Positions 33,904 to 43,684 of a stretch of 64,000 bases of DNA are shown here, one piece after another. Location of the stretch: NCBI RefSeq assembly GCF_004368405.1, contig NZ_SBJH01000008.1, positions 1-64,000 of the forward strand. Reading direction: 5' to 3'. A program made the translations under genes and the position numbers. The DNA is from Olivibacter sp. XZL3 (GTDB taxonomy: Bacteria > Bacteroidota > Bacteroidia > Sphingobacteriales > Sphingobacteriaceae). Under the pieces are notes generated by a model, which was not told the DNA's origin, made no database searches, and saw only the letters and a program-made list of their open reading frames with translations. Numbering within the stretch: the first letter of the stretch is position 1; each line of letters opens with the position of its first letter.

Positions 33904-36900
33904 TATAAACTAACTTGTAAACCAAATGAGATCGTCCTGCGATAAGGGTATACGCGGCCGAAGGATGTTTGGTCGCTCTGCTCGTCCGTGTAATCAACTT
34001 CCGGGTCGATAGGCATACCTACGTTAGCAAACTCAAATAGGTTTTCTCCGCTAAAGTACACTCTCACGTTTTGCAATTTAGCTTTTTGAACCAGGCTTGT
34101 GGGGAGGGTGTATCCGAAGGTTATATTCTTCATCCGTAGGTAAGAGAGATCCAATAAATATTTTGATTGTGTACGAAAGTTGAAAGCGTTGTTACTTTGT
34201 TGAGTGTTGACAATGCGTGGGTAAAAAGCATCGGTGTTTTCAGGCGTCCAATAGTCTGTTTGATGGCCGTAAAACGCCTCTGTGCGGTAACCTGGTATAA
34301 AGATTGGACCGGAGGCCCAGAAATCGCGTTTACCTACACCTTGGAAGAAGGCGTCAAAATCAAATCCCTTCCAATTAGCCCCTAATCTAAAGCCGTATTG
34401 ATAACGTGGGGTAGTGTTTCCGATAACTTTCAAATCTCCATGATCATCAAGCGTCGATGATCCGTAGTCGATTTTGCCGTCGCCGTTGAGGTCTTTGTAC
34501 TTAATATCTCCAGGACCATACTGAAACCAAGAGCTGGCGTTGTCTTCAATGGTATTTAATGGTCCCTGCACCGGAATACCATCTTTTAGAATCCATCGGC
34601 CATTTTCATCTTGGCCATTGAAGTCATCTTCGGTGAAGAAGCGGTCAGTCTCTAATCCCCAGATTTCGCCGATAATCTGTCCTTGATAATTGTTATCGAT
34701 AATCCGATTGGTTGTATTTGCAAACTTGGTGATTTTTTCCTTAAAGTCGGACAAGTTACCGCTCAAATTCAGTTGAAAGCCGTTATCGAAAGTATGGCTC
34801 CAATCGATTGCCAGCTCCCATCCATTGGTTTGCAGTTCGCCATAGTTCCGTCGTGGGGCACTAGTTCCCAACGTGTTGGGTACGGTAAGTCCGGCGCTGA
34901 GCATATCGTTGGTTGTTCTTCTGTACCAATCAAAAGAGAAGCCCAAGCTGCTCTCGAAGAAGCGTGCATCCATACCGAAATCCAAGGTCGTTACTGTTTC
35001 CCATGTTAAAGACTGCGATACGAGCGGCGGCGTATTTACCGTCAGCATGTTTTGATCGCCCATCCACCAGTTGGAAGTCGACGGTGTCATTAAGGGTAAG
35101 AAGGGGTAAAAAGAACTAGGGTCGCTACTTCGTACAACGGCTTGGTTACCGATTGAACCGTAAGACCCGCGCACTTTCAAAAATGAAAAATACGGTTGTA
35201 GTGGTTTAAAAAATTCTTCTTCCGATACGACGTAACCCGCCGAAAAGGAAGGAAAGAAACCGTATTGATCACTTAATGGAAAACGCGAAGAACCGTCATA
35301 TCTTCCATTTACTTCTACAAGATATTTGTTTTTGTATGCGTAATTGATCCGCCCGAATACACCGAGGGTCGACCAATGGCGATTAGCACCGTCCACAAAT
35401 TGGTCGCCGGTTGCATAACCCAGTTCCGGCAGATTAGGATCTACAATGCCCATTCTTTTTGACATCTGTTCCTGCTCTTTAAAGGATTCAAGATCACCAC
35501 CTACGATGAATTTCAGGTTATGATCGCCTATTTGTTTATTGTAAGTGGCAAAAAGCTTTCCCGTATTCATGTTTTTCCAATTCGAGTTATATTGGACATA
35601 ATCGTAAGACGGGGACTGATAGTTCTCTAAATAATTGAGCGTTCCGGACCAGAAGTCGATGGCTGATGTAGTTCCTCCAATGTACTTAAGGTGTTGGTTG
35701 GTGGCAGAGTAGGTATAGTCGAAGTCGATAGTGAATCCTTCGAAAGGACGCAGCGTTACACCGGCTGACACCCGAGCAAATTGTTCTTTGTCCTGATTCA
35801 TACTGCCCTGTTGAGTTTCCGTCAGGGCACTTCTGAAGGGCTGTCCTTCATAGGTGCCATAAGGATATGTGGCAGGCCACCGGTATAAATAATACCAAGG
35901 GCCGTAGGTCGCTGCAGAGAAGCTGAAAGGCGTTTCTATATCAGTGGTGGTAAACAAAACTTTTCCTCTGGCATCGATCCAGTCGTTAATTTTAGAATTG
36001 ACGCCTAGCGACAAGTTGTAACGATCAAATTTATCTGGCTTTACTTTTAAAACACCATCTTGATTTTGGTAGCCTAGATTCAGGTTGTAACTCGTATTTT
36101 CACCCCCTCCGGTGAATCCCAGGTTATGTCGTTGTTGTGGCGTCCAAGTTTTCATGTAGCGTTCGTTTACGTCCCACGGCCGGTAGAAGAAAAGCTTATT
36201 GTCACGTATTTCAAAATCTCTTCCCATGACCATTTCGTCTCCCAAGCCCTTTCCATCGCCATAAGTGTTTATCCAGTCGCGCGTTTTTTGTATACCAATT
36301 TCGTCGTATGACATTCCCAATACGGTAAATTGATCAATATCCGGGTTGTTAGCTTGCCTGCGCATGGCCTCCAGCACCATTTCGGCACCTTCAACGGCAC
36401 CGGCGATTTCAGGCGTTTGCGTAGGCGTTTGCCAACCGAAATTATTGGTGTAGGTAATACGGTTTGGCGTGTTCTTTTTTCCAGACTTGGTGGTAATTAA
36501 AATGACGCCCCACGCGCCCCGGGCACCGTAAATAGATGCAGAGGCGGCATCTTTTAGTACCGATATGTTTTCTATATCTTCTGGATTGACCATTTGGAGA
36601 TTTTGGACTTCCACATTATCCACCAAGATTAAAGGCTGTGCGCCTTCTCCATTTAGGGAGCCTGAAAGGCCTCTTAGCCTGATTGTCGGGTTACGGCCAA
36701 GATCACCACTGGCGGTACTTACCGTTAGTCCGGGGGCAGCCCCTTGGAGAGCGCGGCCCACATCCGGCACGGGGCGTTGTCCGATGGTTTTTTCTACGTC
36801 GATCGTTGATACCGCCCCCGTGAGATTCGCTCTTTTTTGTGTGCCATATCCCACGACAACGACCTCATCCAGCGAAGTTTCTCCGGATTGGAAGCTTACG

Positions 36901-37175
36901 TCGATGGTATTTCCATCGCCGACGGTAATTTCTTGGGTATTGAAGCCGATGTATGAAAACACTAAAGTCTGGCCTTTTGAAACGACAATGGAGTAGGTTC
37001 CATTTTCATTTGTCTTGGTTCCCTGATTGGTCTCCTTTACAAGAACAGATACCCCGGGCAATGTCGACTGGTCTGTTGCCGAAGTTACCCTTCCTGTAAC
37101 CGTTTTTTCCTGCGCCAAGACGGAGGTCGACGCAAAGAGCAATCCTATGAAAAATAGGAGCAATTCTTTCTTCAT
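33903..37175 (-). CDS. SusC/RagA family TonB-dependent outer-membrane transporter (proximal pair)
   Basis: A 1090-residue protein: signal peptide (1-21, ending VLAQ), a carboxypeptidase-regulatory-like domain (about 23-108, KTVTGRVTSATDQSTLPGVSV...), a plug domain (about 115-230, containing the SusC signature VVVGYGTQKRANLTGAVS), and a 22-strand barrel ending in a terminal aromatic strand (ISFGLQVSL). It imports large oligosaccharides with SusD and TonB energy. It starts after a 477-base regulatory region and leads the run susC-susD-namZ-phosphoesterase-GH9. Confidence 0.97.
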   Translation of the reverse strand: MKKELLLFFIGLLFASTSVLAQEKTVTGRVTSATDQSTLPGVSVLVKETNQGTKTNENGTYSIVVSKGQTLVFSYIGFNTQEITVGDGNTIDVSFQSGETSLDEVVVVGYGTQKRANLTGAVSTIDVEKTIGQRPVPDVGRALQGAAPGLTVSTASGDLGRNPTIRLRGLSGSLNGEGAQPLILVDNVEVQNLQMVNPEDIENISVLKDAASASIYGARGAWGVILITTKSGKKNTPNRITYTNNFGWQTPTQTPEIAGAVEGAEMVLEAMRRQANNPDIDQFTVLGMSYDEIGIQKTRDWINTYGDGKGLGDEMVMGRDFEIRDNKLFFYRPWDVNERYMKTWTPQQRHNLGFTGGGENTSYNLNLGYQNQDGVLKVKPDKFDRYNLSLGVNSKINDWIDARGKVLFTTTDIETPFSFSAATYGPWYYLYRWPATYPYGTYEGQPFRSALTETQQGSMNQDKEQFARVSAGVTLRPFEGFTIDFDYTYSATNQHLKYIGGTTSAIDFWSGTLNYLENYQSPSYDYVQYNSNWKNMNTGKLFATYNKQIGDHNLKFIVGGDLESFKEQEQMSKRMGIVDPNLPELGYATGDQFVDGANRHWSTLGVFGRINYAYKNKYLVEVNGRYDGSSRFPLSDQYGFFPSFSAGYVVSEEEFFKPLQPYFSFLKVRGSYGSIGNQAVVRSSDPSSFYPFLPLMTPSTSNWWMGDQNMLTVNTPPLVSQSLTWETVTTLDFGMDARFFESSLGFSFDWYRRTTNDMLSAGLTVPNTLGTSAPRRNYGELQTNGWELAIDWSHTFDNGFQLNLSGNLSDFKEKITKFANTTNRIIDNNYQGQIIGEIWGLETDRFFTEDDFNGQDENGRWILKDGIPVQGPLNTIEDNASSWFQYGPGDIKYKDLNGDGKIDYGSSTLDDHGDLKVIGNTTPRYQYGFRLGANWKGFDFDAFFQGVGKRDFWASGPIFIPGYRTEAFYGHQTDYWTPENTDAFYPRIVNTQQSNNAFNFRTQSKYLLDLSYLRMKNITFGYTLPTSLVQKAKLQNVRVYFSGENLFEFANVGMPIDPEVDYTDEQSDQTSFGRVYPYRRTISFGLQVSL

Positions 37176-37603
37176 TTCTGGTTGATTTTTAGGGTTAATA
37201 AATGATACTCGTTTAATTGCATATTATGTTGATACAGTGTTTGCGTCTTATAATCCAGTAAGGCGCCCAAGTGCCTTACTATTAGTCCCGCATCTGCTTA
37301 AATAGGTAGTTATACTGCAATTGTGCAGTTTGTAATTGGTTCTTATGACAATAATACATAAACGTCTATTAACATGCAAGTTTATGCATATTTATTTTGT
37401 CTTGTATGCACAAATATGTATTAATTAGCTTTTAATATGCAATAGTATGCGTTATTTGTATCGTTTATGTTAAGTGTCTGCTATTATATTATGAATATGT
37501 TGGCGGCTGCATAGCGACGCTGTTCAGCGATCAAAGGGAAGAGAGAGAAGGAGAAATTTGCAAAAGGTAATTAGCGTTCTGAATATCTGTTTTGGATGAA
37601 AAT
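37176..37603. promoter_or_regulatory. promoter and candidate operator region of the proximal susCD operon
   Basis: An AT-rich region with a cluster of TATGCA/TATGCG words at 37373-37455 (for example ATGCATATTT at 37384, TGTATGCACAAA at 37403-37414, TATGCG at 37446). On the minus strand the second gives TTTGTGCA, close to TTTGTGCG before murQ and the distal susC. No clear TAnnTTTG element in the minus direction was found. Confidence 0.4.
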
Positions 37604-37638
37604 AAAAAGAGCATGTATGAATCATACACGCTCTTTTT
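37604..37638 (-). terminator. long hairpin terminator after the distal susD
   Basis: AAAAAGAGCATGTATGA pairs with the following TCATACACGCTCTTTTT around a single base, giving a 17-pair stem with one mismatch (13/29 of the hairpin positions, A37613-C37629). T-runs occur in both directions. It lies 15 bases after the distal susD and separates the two susCD operons. Confidence 0.85.
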
Positions 37639-37652
37639 GGTCGGTGTTCGTG

Positions 37653-39275
37653 CTATGGCTGATCCCACCAAACCGGTTCATTCAGGTAAGTGGGGGCTGC
37701 CGCATTGGGATTGGCCGTCAAGACCTGTTCAATATTATAGTTGATCTCATAGCTCGGCACGGCGAACCTTCTGGGCCAGTCGTTTGGACTAGGGTATGCT
37801 TCGACGTAAGTATGAGCGGGTCTTTTAAAGCCTTTATAAATGCCTACGGTTTCATTATAGGAGCCTGATGCATCGGTGCAATAGTTCATCCTTCTTAAGT
37901 CGCACCACACCTCAGGAGAATAGGACAAGGCAATGTACTTTTGAATCATGACATGGCTCATTGTTAAATCGCCCGGGTTCTGTATGACAGAGGAGCTATT
38001 TAAGAACTGCTCAATTAAAGCGCCTTCGATACCGATAATCGACATGTGCGATCTTATGCCGGCTTTATAAGCTGCTAAAGCTTCTGCGGATTGACCGAGG
38101 CGGAGTTCAACCTCTGCTTCAATAAACCGCATTTCTGCGTTGGTTAATAACAGTCCTTTTCCACCTCGCTGGGTATACCAGGAACCGGTAGACAAAATAC
38201 GGCCACCTTCTTCAGCGGCGCGCATTTGCACATATACAGAGTCTTTGCTCGAAAAGCTGTTTGATGCAGGACGGTAGCTATAGGATGCCGGACCCGTAAG
38301 CGGTAATGTCGATGCCATGTCGACGAATTGCGTCTGGACCAATTCTCCGGATGCGTTTTCCATATGAGGTATAAGCAGGTTTATACGCGGATCGGCCATG
38401 TTGCCTGTACCGCTGGGGGCTCCTGTATAGTCATTGCTCAAGTAATCATAATAAAGCTTTGTAACCCGGCCGGTCAAGCCAATGTTAACATACTGAAGGG
38501 CCGCTTTACTGTTGTCCGCAACTCCTTCTTCATCGACATATTGGATGATAGCACTTTGATCATCCGTTTGCGGAGCAGCAGCTAGTGCATCGAGAACGGC
38601 TTGTGGATTGTATTCTGGCCTTTTTACTAGATGGTTCAGGAAGCGGGCTTTTAATCCATTTGCCAAACGAATCCAATTGTCGACGTTCCCTTGGTTTAAA
38701 ATATCGCCTTGTGCCAGGCTAGGCGCCGTAACTTCTTGTGTTTTCTGCAAATCCGCAATAGCTTCGTCTAATAGTGCTAACACCTTTTCCTGTACATAAG
38801 CGCCGTCATCAAATTTGGGCGTTAAGTTTCCAGCTACGTCAAACTCATCATAAGGCAGCATACCATAAAAATCGGCTAAATAGCCGAAGCCCCAGGCTTT
38901 AATGATCTTGGCAACACCGATATAGTGATAGGCGCCTACTTTCTCGGATGCCTCTATGAGCGGTTGCAGGTTCACCGCGGTATTTACATACCATGACTGC
39001 CACGGCCAGTTTGCGCTCGATGAATTGGAGTACCAGCGAGTAAGATTCCAGTTGTTACTGTTAGCATAAGTAACCGCAAGCTGTTGTGCTAAAAAGGCCA
39101 CGCGCGTCCCTGCACTTTCATAACCATCGGCAAATTGGGCGATAATAGGCGGTAAGCGTTGTTCTGGAGCCGGAACAGAAGAGTTCGGGCTACTTGGATT
39201 ATCGTTGATATCCAGCCATTTTTTACACGAAGTAAAAGCAACCGATAACAGGAGTAGATATATTGTCTTTTTCAT
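37653..39275 (-). CDS. SusD-like outer-membrane lipoprotein (distal pair)
   Basis: About 540 residues from the ATG at 39275 (MKKTIYLLLLSVAFTSCKKW), which begins a proper lipoprotein signal with Cys17; the longer frame from 39305 would overlap susC and adds a poor leader. The sequence fits the SusD-like type 2 group (short N-terminal DINDNPSSPN, and GFGYLADFYGMLPYDEF near 140). It starts 16 bases after the distal susC stop. It should bind a glycan or glycopeptide for import through that SusC. Being a different SusD subgroup from the proximal one suggests a different ligand. Confidence 0.93.
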   Translation of the reverse strand: MKKTIYLLLLSVAFTSCKKWLDINDNPSSPNSSVPAPEQRLPPIIAQFADGYESAGTRVAFLAQQLAVTYANSNNWNLTRWYSNSSSANWPWQSWYVNTAVNLQPLIEASEKVGAYHYIGVAKIIKAWGFGYLADFYGMLPYDEFDVAGNLTPKFDDGAYVQEKVLALLDEAIADLQKTQEVTAPSLAQGDILNQGNVDNWIRLANGLKARFLNHLVKRPEYNPQAVLDALAAAPQTDDQSAIIQYVDEEGVADNSKAALQYVNIGLTGRVTKLYYDYLSNDYTGAPSGTGNMADPRINLLIPHMENASGELVQTQFVDMASTLPLTGPASYSYRPASNSFSSKDSVYVQMRAAEEGGRILSTGSWYTQRGGKGLLLTNAEMRFIEAEVELRLGQSAEALAAYKAGIRSHMSIIGIEGALIEQFLNSSSVIQNPGDLTMSHVMIQKYIALSYSPEVWCDLRRMNYCTDASGSYNETVGIYKGFKRPAHTYVEAYPSPNDWPRRFAVPSYEINYNIEQVLTANPNAAAPTYLNEPVWWDQP

Positions 39276-39291
39276 TGTCTTCGTTTTGGAG

Positions 39292-42200
39292 TTAAAATCT
39301 AACATTTAAACCGAGTGCAAACCCGGCAGTAGCAGGTACACCTGCATAATCGATACCGACGGAACCGGAGCCCACAACGCCTGCGCCGGCAGCGCTCGTT
39401 TCCGGATCCATGCCTGAATAGTTGGTGAATAACAGCAGATTGGTTCCGGTTGCCGTGATCGTCGCGCCCTTTATCCATGGCGCCCTTTTAAAAACTTGAT
39501 CAGGCAGCGAATATGCAAGTGAAACGGAACGCAGTCGCAACCAGTTTACGTTTTCAACAAAAAACGGCACGTTGTTAGCGTAAATATCTCTATAGTAACG
39601 CTCATCAGCAACTACTTCCCGGGTGACGGCTTCGTAGCTTTGCGTTTCGGGATTTAGTGACATACCGCTAAAGCTTACTGTGGTTCCTCTATTTTCGGTT
39701 AGTTTACTTATACCGTTAACGGTCATTAGGTATTCAGTGGCGTTGTAGATATCGCCACCTTTACGAAAATCGAGCAAAAAGGAGAGATTCCAATTTTTAT
39801 AGGTAAAGCTGTTGTTAAATCCGCCAATAAAATCAGGCTCGCGATTGCCAATATACGTAGTAGTTAACGTACTCGTCAAAGGATAACCGGTGTTCCAATC
39901 CAATAAAAGGTTTCCGTTGTCGTCAGTTTGCCATTTTGAACCGCTGATGCCCATAAAATCACCATTTCCAAACGATGCTGCTTTGCCATTACCTACCTGT
40001 ACGTCCGTAACGTATAAAATCGGTAAAGAACCGGGCAGCTCTTTTACTATTCCATTGTTATGTGAGAAATTGAGGGTAGCATCCCATTGGAAATTGTCGC
40101 GTTTTATAGGCGTGGCGTTCAGGGTTATTTCGATACCTTTATTTTCGAGAACACCGGTATTGACCGAGCTCAAAATATAACCCGTTGCATTACTAACACG
40201 TGGCGTCAAAATTTGGTCGACACTTTTGTTGTGGTAATATGTAAAATCTAAGCCCAGTCGTCCTCCTAAAAATCTGAGGTCTGTTCCGAACTCATAGGAG
40301 CTTGTGGTCTCTGGTTTTAGTAAGTCATTCCCGCGCGACCAATAGTTTCGGTAACCGCCACCGATTGTTAGTTCAGGCCCGAAGAGGTAGGTGTCGGTTT
40401 GATAGGCAGCGGCGTCTTTTCCTACCTGGGCATAAGAGGCCCTTAATTTTCCGAAGGACAGGATGTCGCTTTTGGGAAGAAGCTCGGTGAACACAAAGCT
40501 TCCGCTTACAGCAGGATAGAAAAACGACTGGTTTTGTTCTGGAAGGGTAGAAGACCAGTCATTTCGGCCCGTAAATCCTAAATAAACGATGTTTTTGTAG
40601 GACAATCTAAAGTCGCCGTAAACGCCGACTAGTCGCTTCCGATTGATTGTTTGCGTATAGTATTGATTGTCATTGGAAGCGTTATTAATGTCCACGACAG
40701 ACGGGATTTCAAACTGTTCCGCTCTGCGTGAATTGGAAGTCAATTTAGTATCTTCAGTAGTCGTTCCCAAGACGAGGCTGGCATCCCAGTCGTTAAAGGT
40801 TTTGTGGAAATTTAACATCAAATTTGAGTTGATGTAGTTATAAGCTCGATCTGTTTGTGAGAGCATACCTCTTTGCCAAGCGAGTTTGACACTGGAACCA
40901 GGCGAAATCAAACTGCTGAAATTCGTTGTATAGTTGTCGATTCCGAGGCGGTAAGTTGCATCAAACCAATCCGTAATTTTAACGTTTGTATAGGCAGTGG
41001 CAATGAGCCTGTTGTTGCGATCGTTCTGTGGGTTTTTGTTAATAATCCAATAAGGGTTGTCGGTGTTGTCTTCTAAGGCCACATCGGGGAGTAATAGCTT
41101 GTTGCTGCCATCTGGGTTTAACCAATCTTTCATGTTGTTATTCCGTGGCCACGACAAGATACTTTCCATGTATCCGCTACCGCTAGATCCCCATAAGCCG
41201 GTGCCCGTCAATGTTTTTTGTGACTTGCTTACCGCATACGAGGCATTAATGCCGAAGGTGAAAATGCCCATTTTCTGTTCGCCGTTGAAGCGTACGGTAG
41301 ACCGTTCAAAATTTGTTGTAGGGACTACACCCGATTGGTTTAAATTGGAGCCGGATAAATAAAAGTTTCCGTTCGCACTACCGCCCGAAACGCTGAAGCT
41401 ATTATCGTAGGCATGAGCAGTTTCGAAAAAATCACCCATATTGTCGTAAATAGCTTCACCGGCCTCGAATCTATCTCCCCATGAAAGTGAGGTTTGATCC
41501 GTAAATTCTGTGCCATAGTAAGAGCCTTGCTTATAAAGACCTTGTTGTTCCGGTAAGCGATTGACCCAGTTGGTCATGAACCGCGAGGTAATAGAAGCTG
41601 TGGTAGTCCCTTCTTTCCCTTTTTTTGTGGTAATGATGATGGCACCGGCGGCAGCCCGTAATCCGTACAAGGCAGCAGCAGCAGGCCCCTTTAACACTGA
41701 AATCGATTCGATATCTTCCGGGTTAATATCCATTGCCCGGTTGCTATTGGTAGTCGATATATTGACAGAGCCATCGAAAGCACTGTTGTCTCCCTGTCCC
41801 GTAGAATTATCCATGGGCATTCCATCAATAACAAAGAGAGGCTGGTTGTCCCGTTCCAATGATGTGCCGCCGCGCAGTACGATTGAAGCTGAAGCTCCGG
41901 GTGCGCCGCCGGAGTTCGTGACATTGACGCCAGCTATCTTGCCATTTAGGGAATTGACGAGATTAGCGTCTTTGTTTTTTAAAAGCTCGTCAGACTTTAT
42001 GTCTTGCGCGGCATAGCCTAGACTTCGGGTTTCGCGCCTAATACCCATGGCAGTTACTACTACTTCGTTGAGGTCGGCACTTGCCGATTGAAGCGACACG
42101 TTGATTACATTGTTCGTGCCAACCGTGACTTCTTGTGTTTCTGAGCCGATATAGCTAAAGGATAAGACCTGTCCGGTGTCAGCCTGGATGCTGTATGAAC

Positions 42201-42372
42201 CTTCGCTGTTGGTTTGCGTTCTTGTACTCGAACCTTTCACCGAAACGGTCACTCCGGGAAGGGGCTGTCCTGCTGGATCACTTACCTTTCCGGTAATTGC
42301 TTTTTGCTGCGCCAGTACCTGGGCAAAAACAAAGAACAGTCCTAGCATAGAGAGGAGTAGTTTTCTTTTCAT
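39292..42372 (-). CDS. SusC/RagA family TonB-dependent outer-membrane transporter (distal pair)
   Basis: A 1026-residue protein: signal peptide ending VLAQ (about 21), carboxypeptidase-regulatory-like domain (about 24-105), plug with the SusC-type segment EVVVTAMGIRRETRSLGYA near 104-122, and a C-terminal barrel ending in the aromatic GLNVRF. It is the first gene of a two-gene operon with the distal susD, ended by the strong hairpin at 37604-37638. A DeoR-family regulator gene diverges from it across 399 bases. The imported substrate is probably a second cell-wall or amino-sugar oligosaccharide; this is inference. Confidence 0.96.
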   Translation of the reverse strand: MKRKLLLSMLGLFFVFAQVLAQQKAITGKVSDPAGQPLPGVTVSVKGSSTRTQTNSEGSYSIQADTGQVLSFSYIGSETQEVTVGTNNVINVSLQSASADLNEVVVTAMGIRRETRSLGYAAQDIKSDELLKNKDANLVNSLNGKIAGVNVTNSGGAPGASASIVLRGGTSLERDNQPLFVIDGMPMDNSTGQGDNSAFDGSVNISTTNSNRAMDINPEDIESISVLKGPAAAALYGLRAAAGAIIITTKKGKEGTTTASITSRFMTNWVNRLPEQQGLYKQGSYYGTEFTDQTSLSWGDRFEAGEAIYDNMGDFFETAHAYDNSFSVSGGSANGNFYLSGSNLNQSGVVPTTNFERSTVRFNGEQKMGIFTFGINASYAVSKSQKTLTGTGLWGSSGSGYMESILSWPRNNNMKDWLNPDGSNKLLLPDVALEDNTDNPYWIINKNPQNDRNNRLIATAYTNVKITDWFDATYRLGIDNYTTNFSSLISPGSSVKLAWQRGMLSQTDRAYNYINSNLMLNFHKTFNDWDASLVLGTTTEDTKLTSNSRRAEQFEIPSVVDINNASNDNQYYTQTINRKRLVGVYGDFRLSYKNIVYLGFTGRNDWSSTLPEQNQSFFYPAVSGSFVFTELLPKSDILSFGKLRASYAQVGKDAAAYQTDTYLFGPELTIGGGYRNYWSRGNDLLKPETTSSYEFGTDLRFLGGRLGLDFTYYHNKSVDQILTPRVSNATGYILSSVNTGVLENKGIEITLNATPIKRDNFQWDATLNFSHNNGIVKELPGSLPILYVTDVQVGNGKAASFGNGDFMGISGSKWQTDDNGNLLLDWNTGYPLTSTLTTTYIGNREPDFIGGFNNSFTYKNWNLSFLLDFRKGGDIYNATEYLMTVNGISKLTENRGTTVSFSGMSLNPETQSYEAVTREVVADERYYRDIYANNVPFFVENVNWLRLRSVSLAYSLPDQVFKRAPWIKGATITATGTNLLLFTNYSGMDPETSAAGAGVVGSGSVGIDYAGVPATAGFALGLNVRF

Positions 42373-42503
42373 GTTTTTGATTTTAGTGGTTGATATGTAT
42401 GGATTAATTAAAATAAACTAACAGCAAATAGCACCTAAAGAGCAAGTCCCATCTTACACTTTATATTTATCCCTGACAGTTTACCGGTTTTATAATTTTA
42501 AGC

Positions 42504-42519
42504 AGGGTCAAAGCCCTGT
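42504..42519. other. small hairpin in the susC-deoR intergenic region
   Basis: CAGGGT and GCCCTG flank a four-base CAAA loop at 42503-42518, giving a six-pair stem with one wobble. It lies in the leader of the distal susC and could be part of an attenuator or simply an operator. Confidence 0.25.
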
Positions 42520-42559
42520 TTCTATTACAAGAATATCGAGATTTTTTATTTATTGCAAA

Positions 42560-42567
42560 TTTGTGCG
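42560..42567. promoter_or_regulatory. candidate operator TTTGTGCG between susC and deoR
   Basis: Identical to the octamer at 26891-26898 before murQ, and both are followed by a T-run within a few bases. A minus-strand TTTGTGCA lies before the proximal susC. Shared occurrence in three control regions of one locus suggests a regulator site. Confidence 0.35.
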
Positions 42568-42698
42568 GTATTTTTTTACTTACATATACGAAAATGCAGT
42601 TTTTAGCAAAGAAAGATGCGTCTATTTACCGTATTGATCGGTTTGTTGGCCTGTTTTTTTCACGTTTAAAAGTTGCAGGTAGCATACTTCTGCTTTAT

Positions 42699-42771
42699 AT
42701 TGACCAACCTTCGGTTTATTATCTTCCCAAAACTTTTATATTTACACTTCTTAAGTGTTAAATTGACCAAC
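42699..42771 (+). repeat. direct repeat ATTGACCAAC before the DeoR-family gene
   Basis: The ten-base sequence ATTGACCAAC occurs at 42699-42708 and at 42762-42771, the second copy touching the ATG of the regulator gene. The start-to-start distance is 63 bases, six helical turns. It could be an autoregulatory operator. Confidence 0.45.
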
Positions 42772-43515
42772 ATGCTAAAAGAAGAAAGACAAGCCTTTAT
42801 AATGCACGAAGTAAACCTACACAACAAGGTTTTATCATCTGACTTGAGTATACAACTTAATGTATCGGAGGACACGATAAGAAGGGATCTGAACGAATTG
42901 GCAGAAAGTGGAAAAGTACTAAAAGTGTACGGTGGAGCTTTATCCAAATCGTTTCAATACCCTTTCCAGGACAACGAAGTTTATGCGCGGGAGTCAAAAA
43001 AGACAATCGCACAAAAGGCGATTACGCTTATTCAAGATGGGATGGCTGTATTGCTGGGTGGCGGTACTACCATGTTGGAACTAGCGAGAACCTTGCCGGA
43101 AAAGATGCAGTGTACTTTCTTTACGATCAGTCCACTTGTTGCATTGGAACTGGCAGAGCGCTCCAGCGATGACGTGATATTGATAGGAGGGAAGCTGGCC
43201 AGGAACACCAACGTCACTATCGGTTCGCAGGTTATCAATCAGCTTTCGGAAATTCGGGTTGATCTTTGTTTGTTGGGCACCAACAGTTTGTCGGTGGAAG
43301 ACGGCGTAACCGATTCCGATTGGGAGGTGGTGCAAATAAAGAAAGCGATGTTGCGTTGTTCACAGAAAACCGGCATCTTAAGCATAGCAGAAAAGTTAAA
43401 TTCCGTACAAAAGATGAAAGTCTGTAATGTAAATGCGATCGATTACCTTGTTACGGATTTAGATGCAAAGCACGATAGTTTAAGTAGGTTTTCTCAGGTT
43501 GTTAAGGTGATTTAA
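42772..43515 (+). CDS. DeoR family transcriptional regulator
   Basis: A 247-residue sugar-responsive repressor. The start at 42772 (MLKEERQAFIMHEVN) is preferred over a TTG 33 codons upstream because the family begins at this motif. The winged helix-turn-helix covers about 6-57 (SIQLNVSEDTIRRDLNEL), and the DeoR sugar-phosphate effector domain follows, with IQDGMAVLLGGGTTMLELAR and a DLCLLGTNSL segment. It diverges from the distal susCD operon and probably controls the muramic-acid locus in response to a sugar phosphate such as MurNAc-6-P or GlcNAc-6-P. Two direct repeats just before the gene may be its own operator. Confidence 0.92.
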   Translation: MLKEERQAFIMHEVNLHNKVLSSDLSIQLNVSEDTIRRDLNELAESGKVLKVYGGALSKSFQYPFQDNEVYARESKKTIAQKAITLIQDGMAVLLGGGTTMLELARTLPEKMQCTFFTISPLVALELAERSSDDVILIGGKLARNTNVTIGSQVINQLSEIRVDLCLLGTNSLSVEDGVTDSDWEVVQIKKAMLRCSQKTGILSIAEKLNSVQKMKVCNVNAIDYLVTDLDAKHDSLSRFSQVVKVI

Positions 43516-43684
43516 CAGGCGTTGTTTCGGCATAACTGGCTTGGCCCTCATGCTGCCGAAGCTCATTTAATGGCTTTTTTGTAACAAAAGTCAATGTAAC
43601 GTCTTTATTTCGCGGTTTTTTTGAAGTTGTGCAGTCAAATAAGTAATATTGTTTAACTGAACCAAACTAAAACGACGAATTACT

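Noticed and set aside
42673-42771. TTG start adding 33 residues to the DeoR-family protein
   Set aside because: The DeoR N-terminal motif begins at the ATG at 42772, and the extension would cover the ATTGACCAAC repeats.
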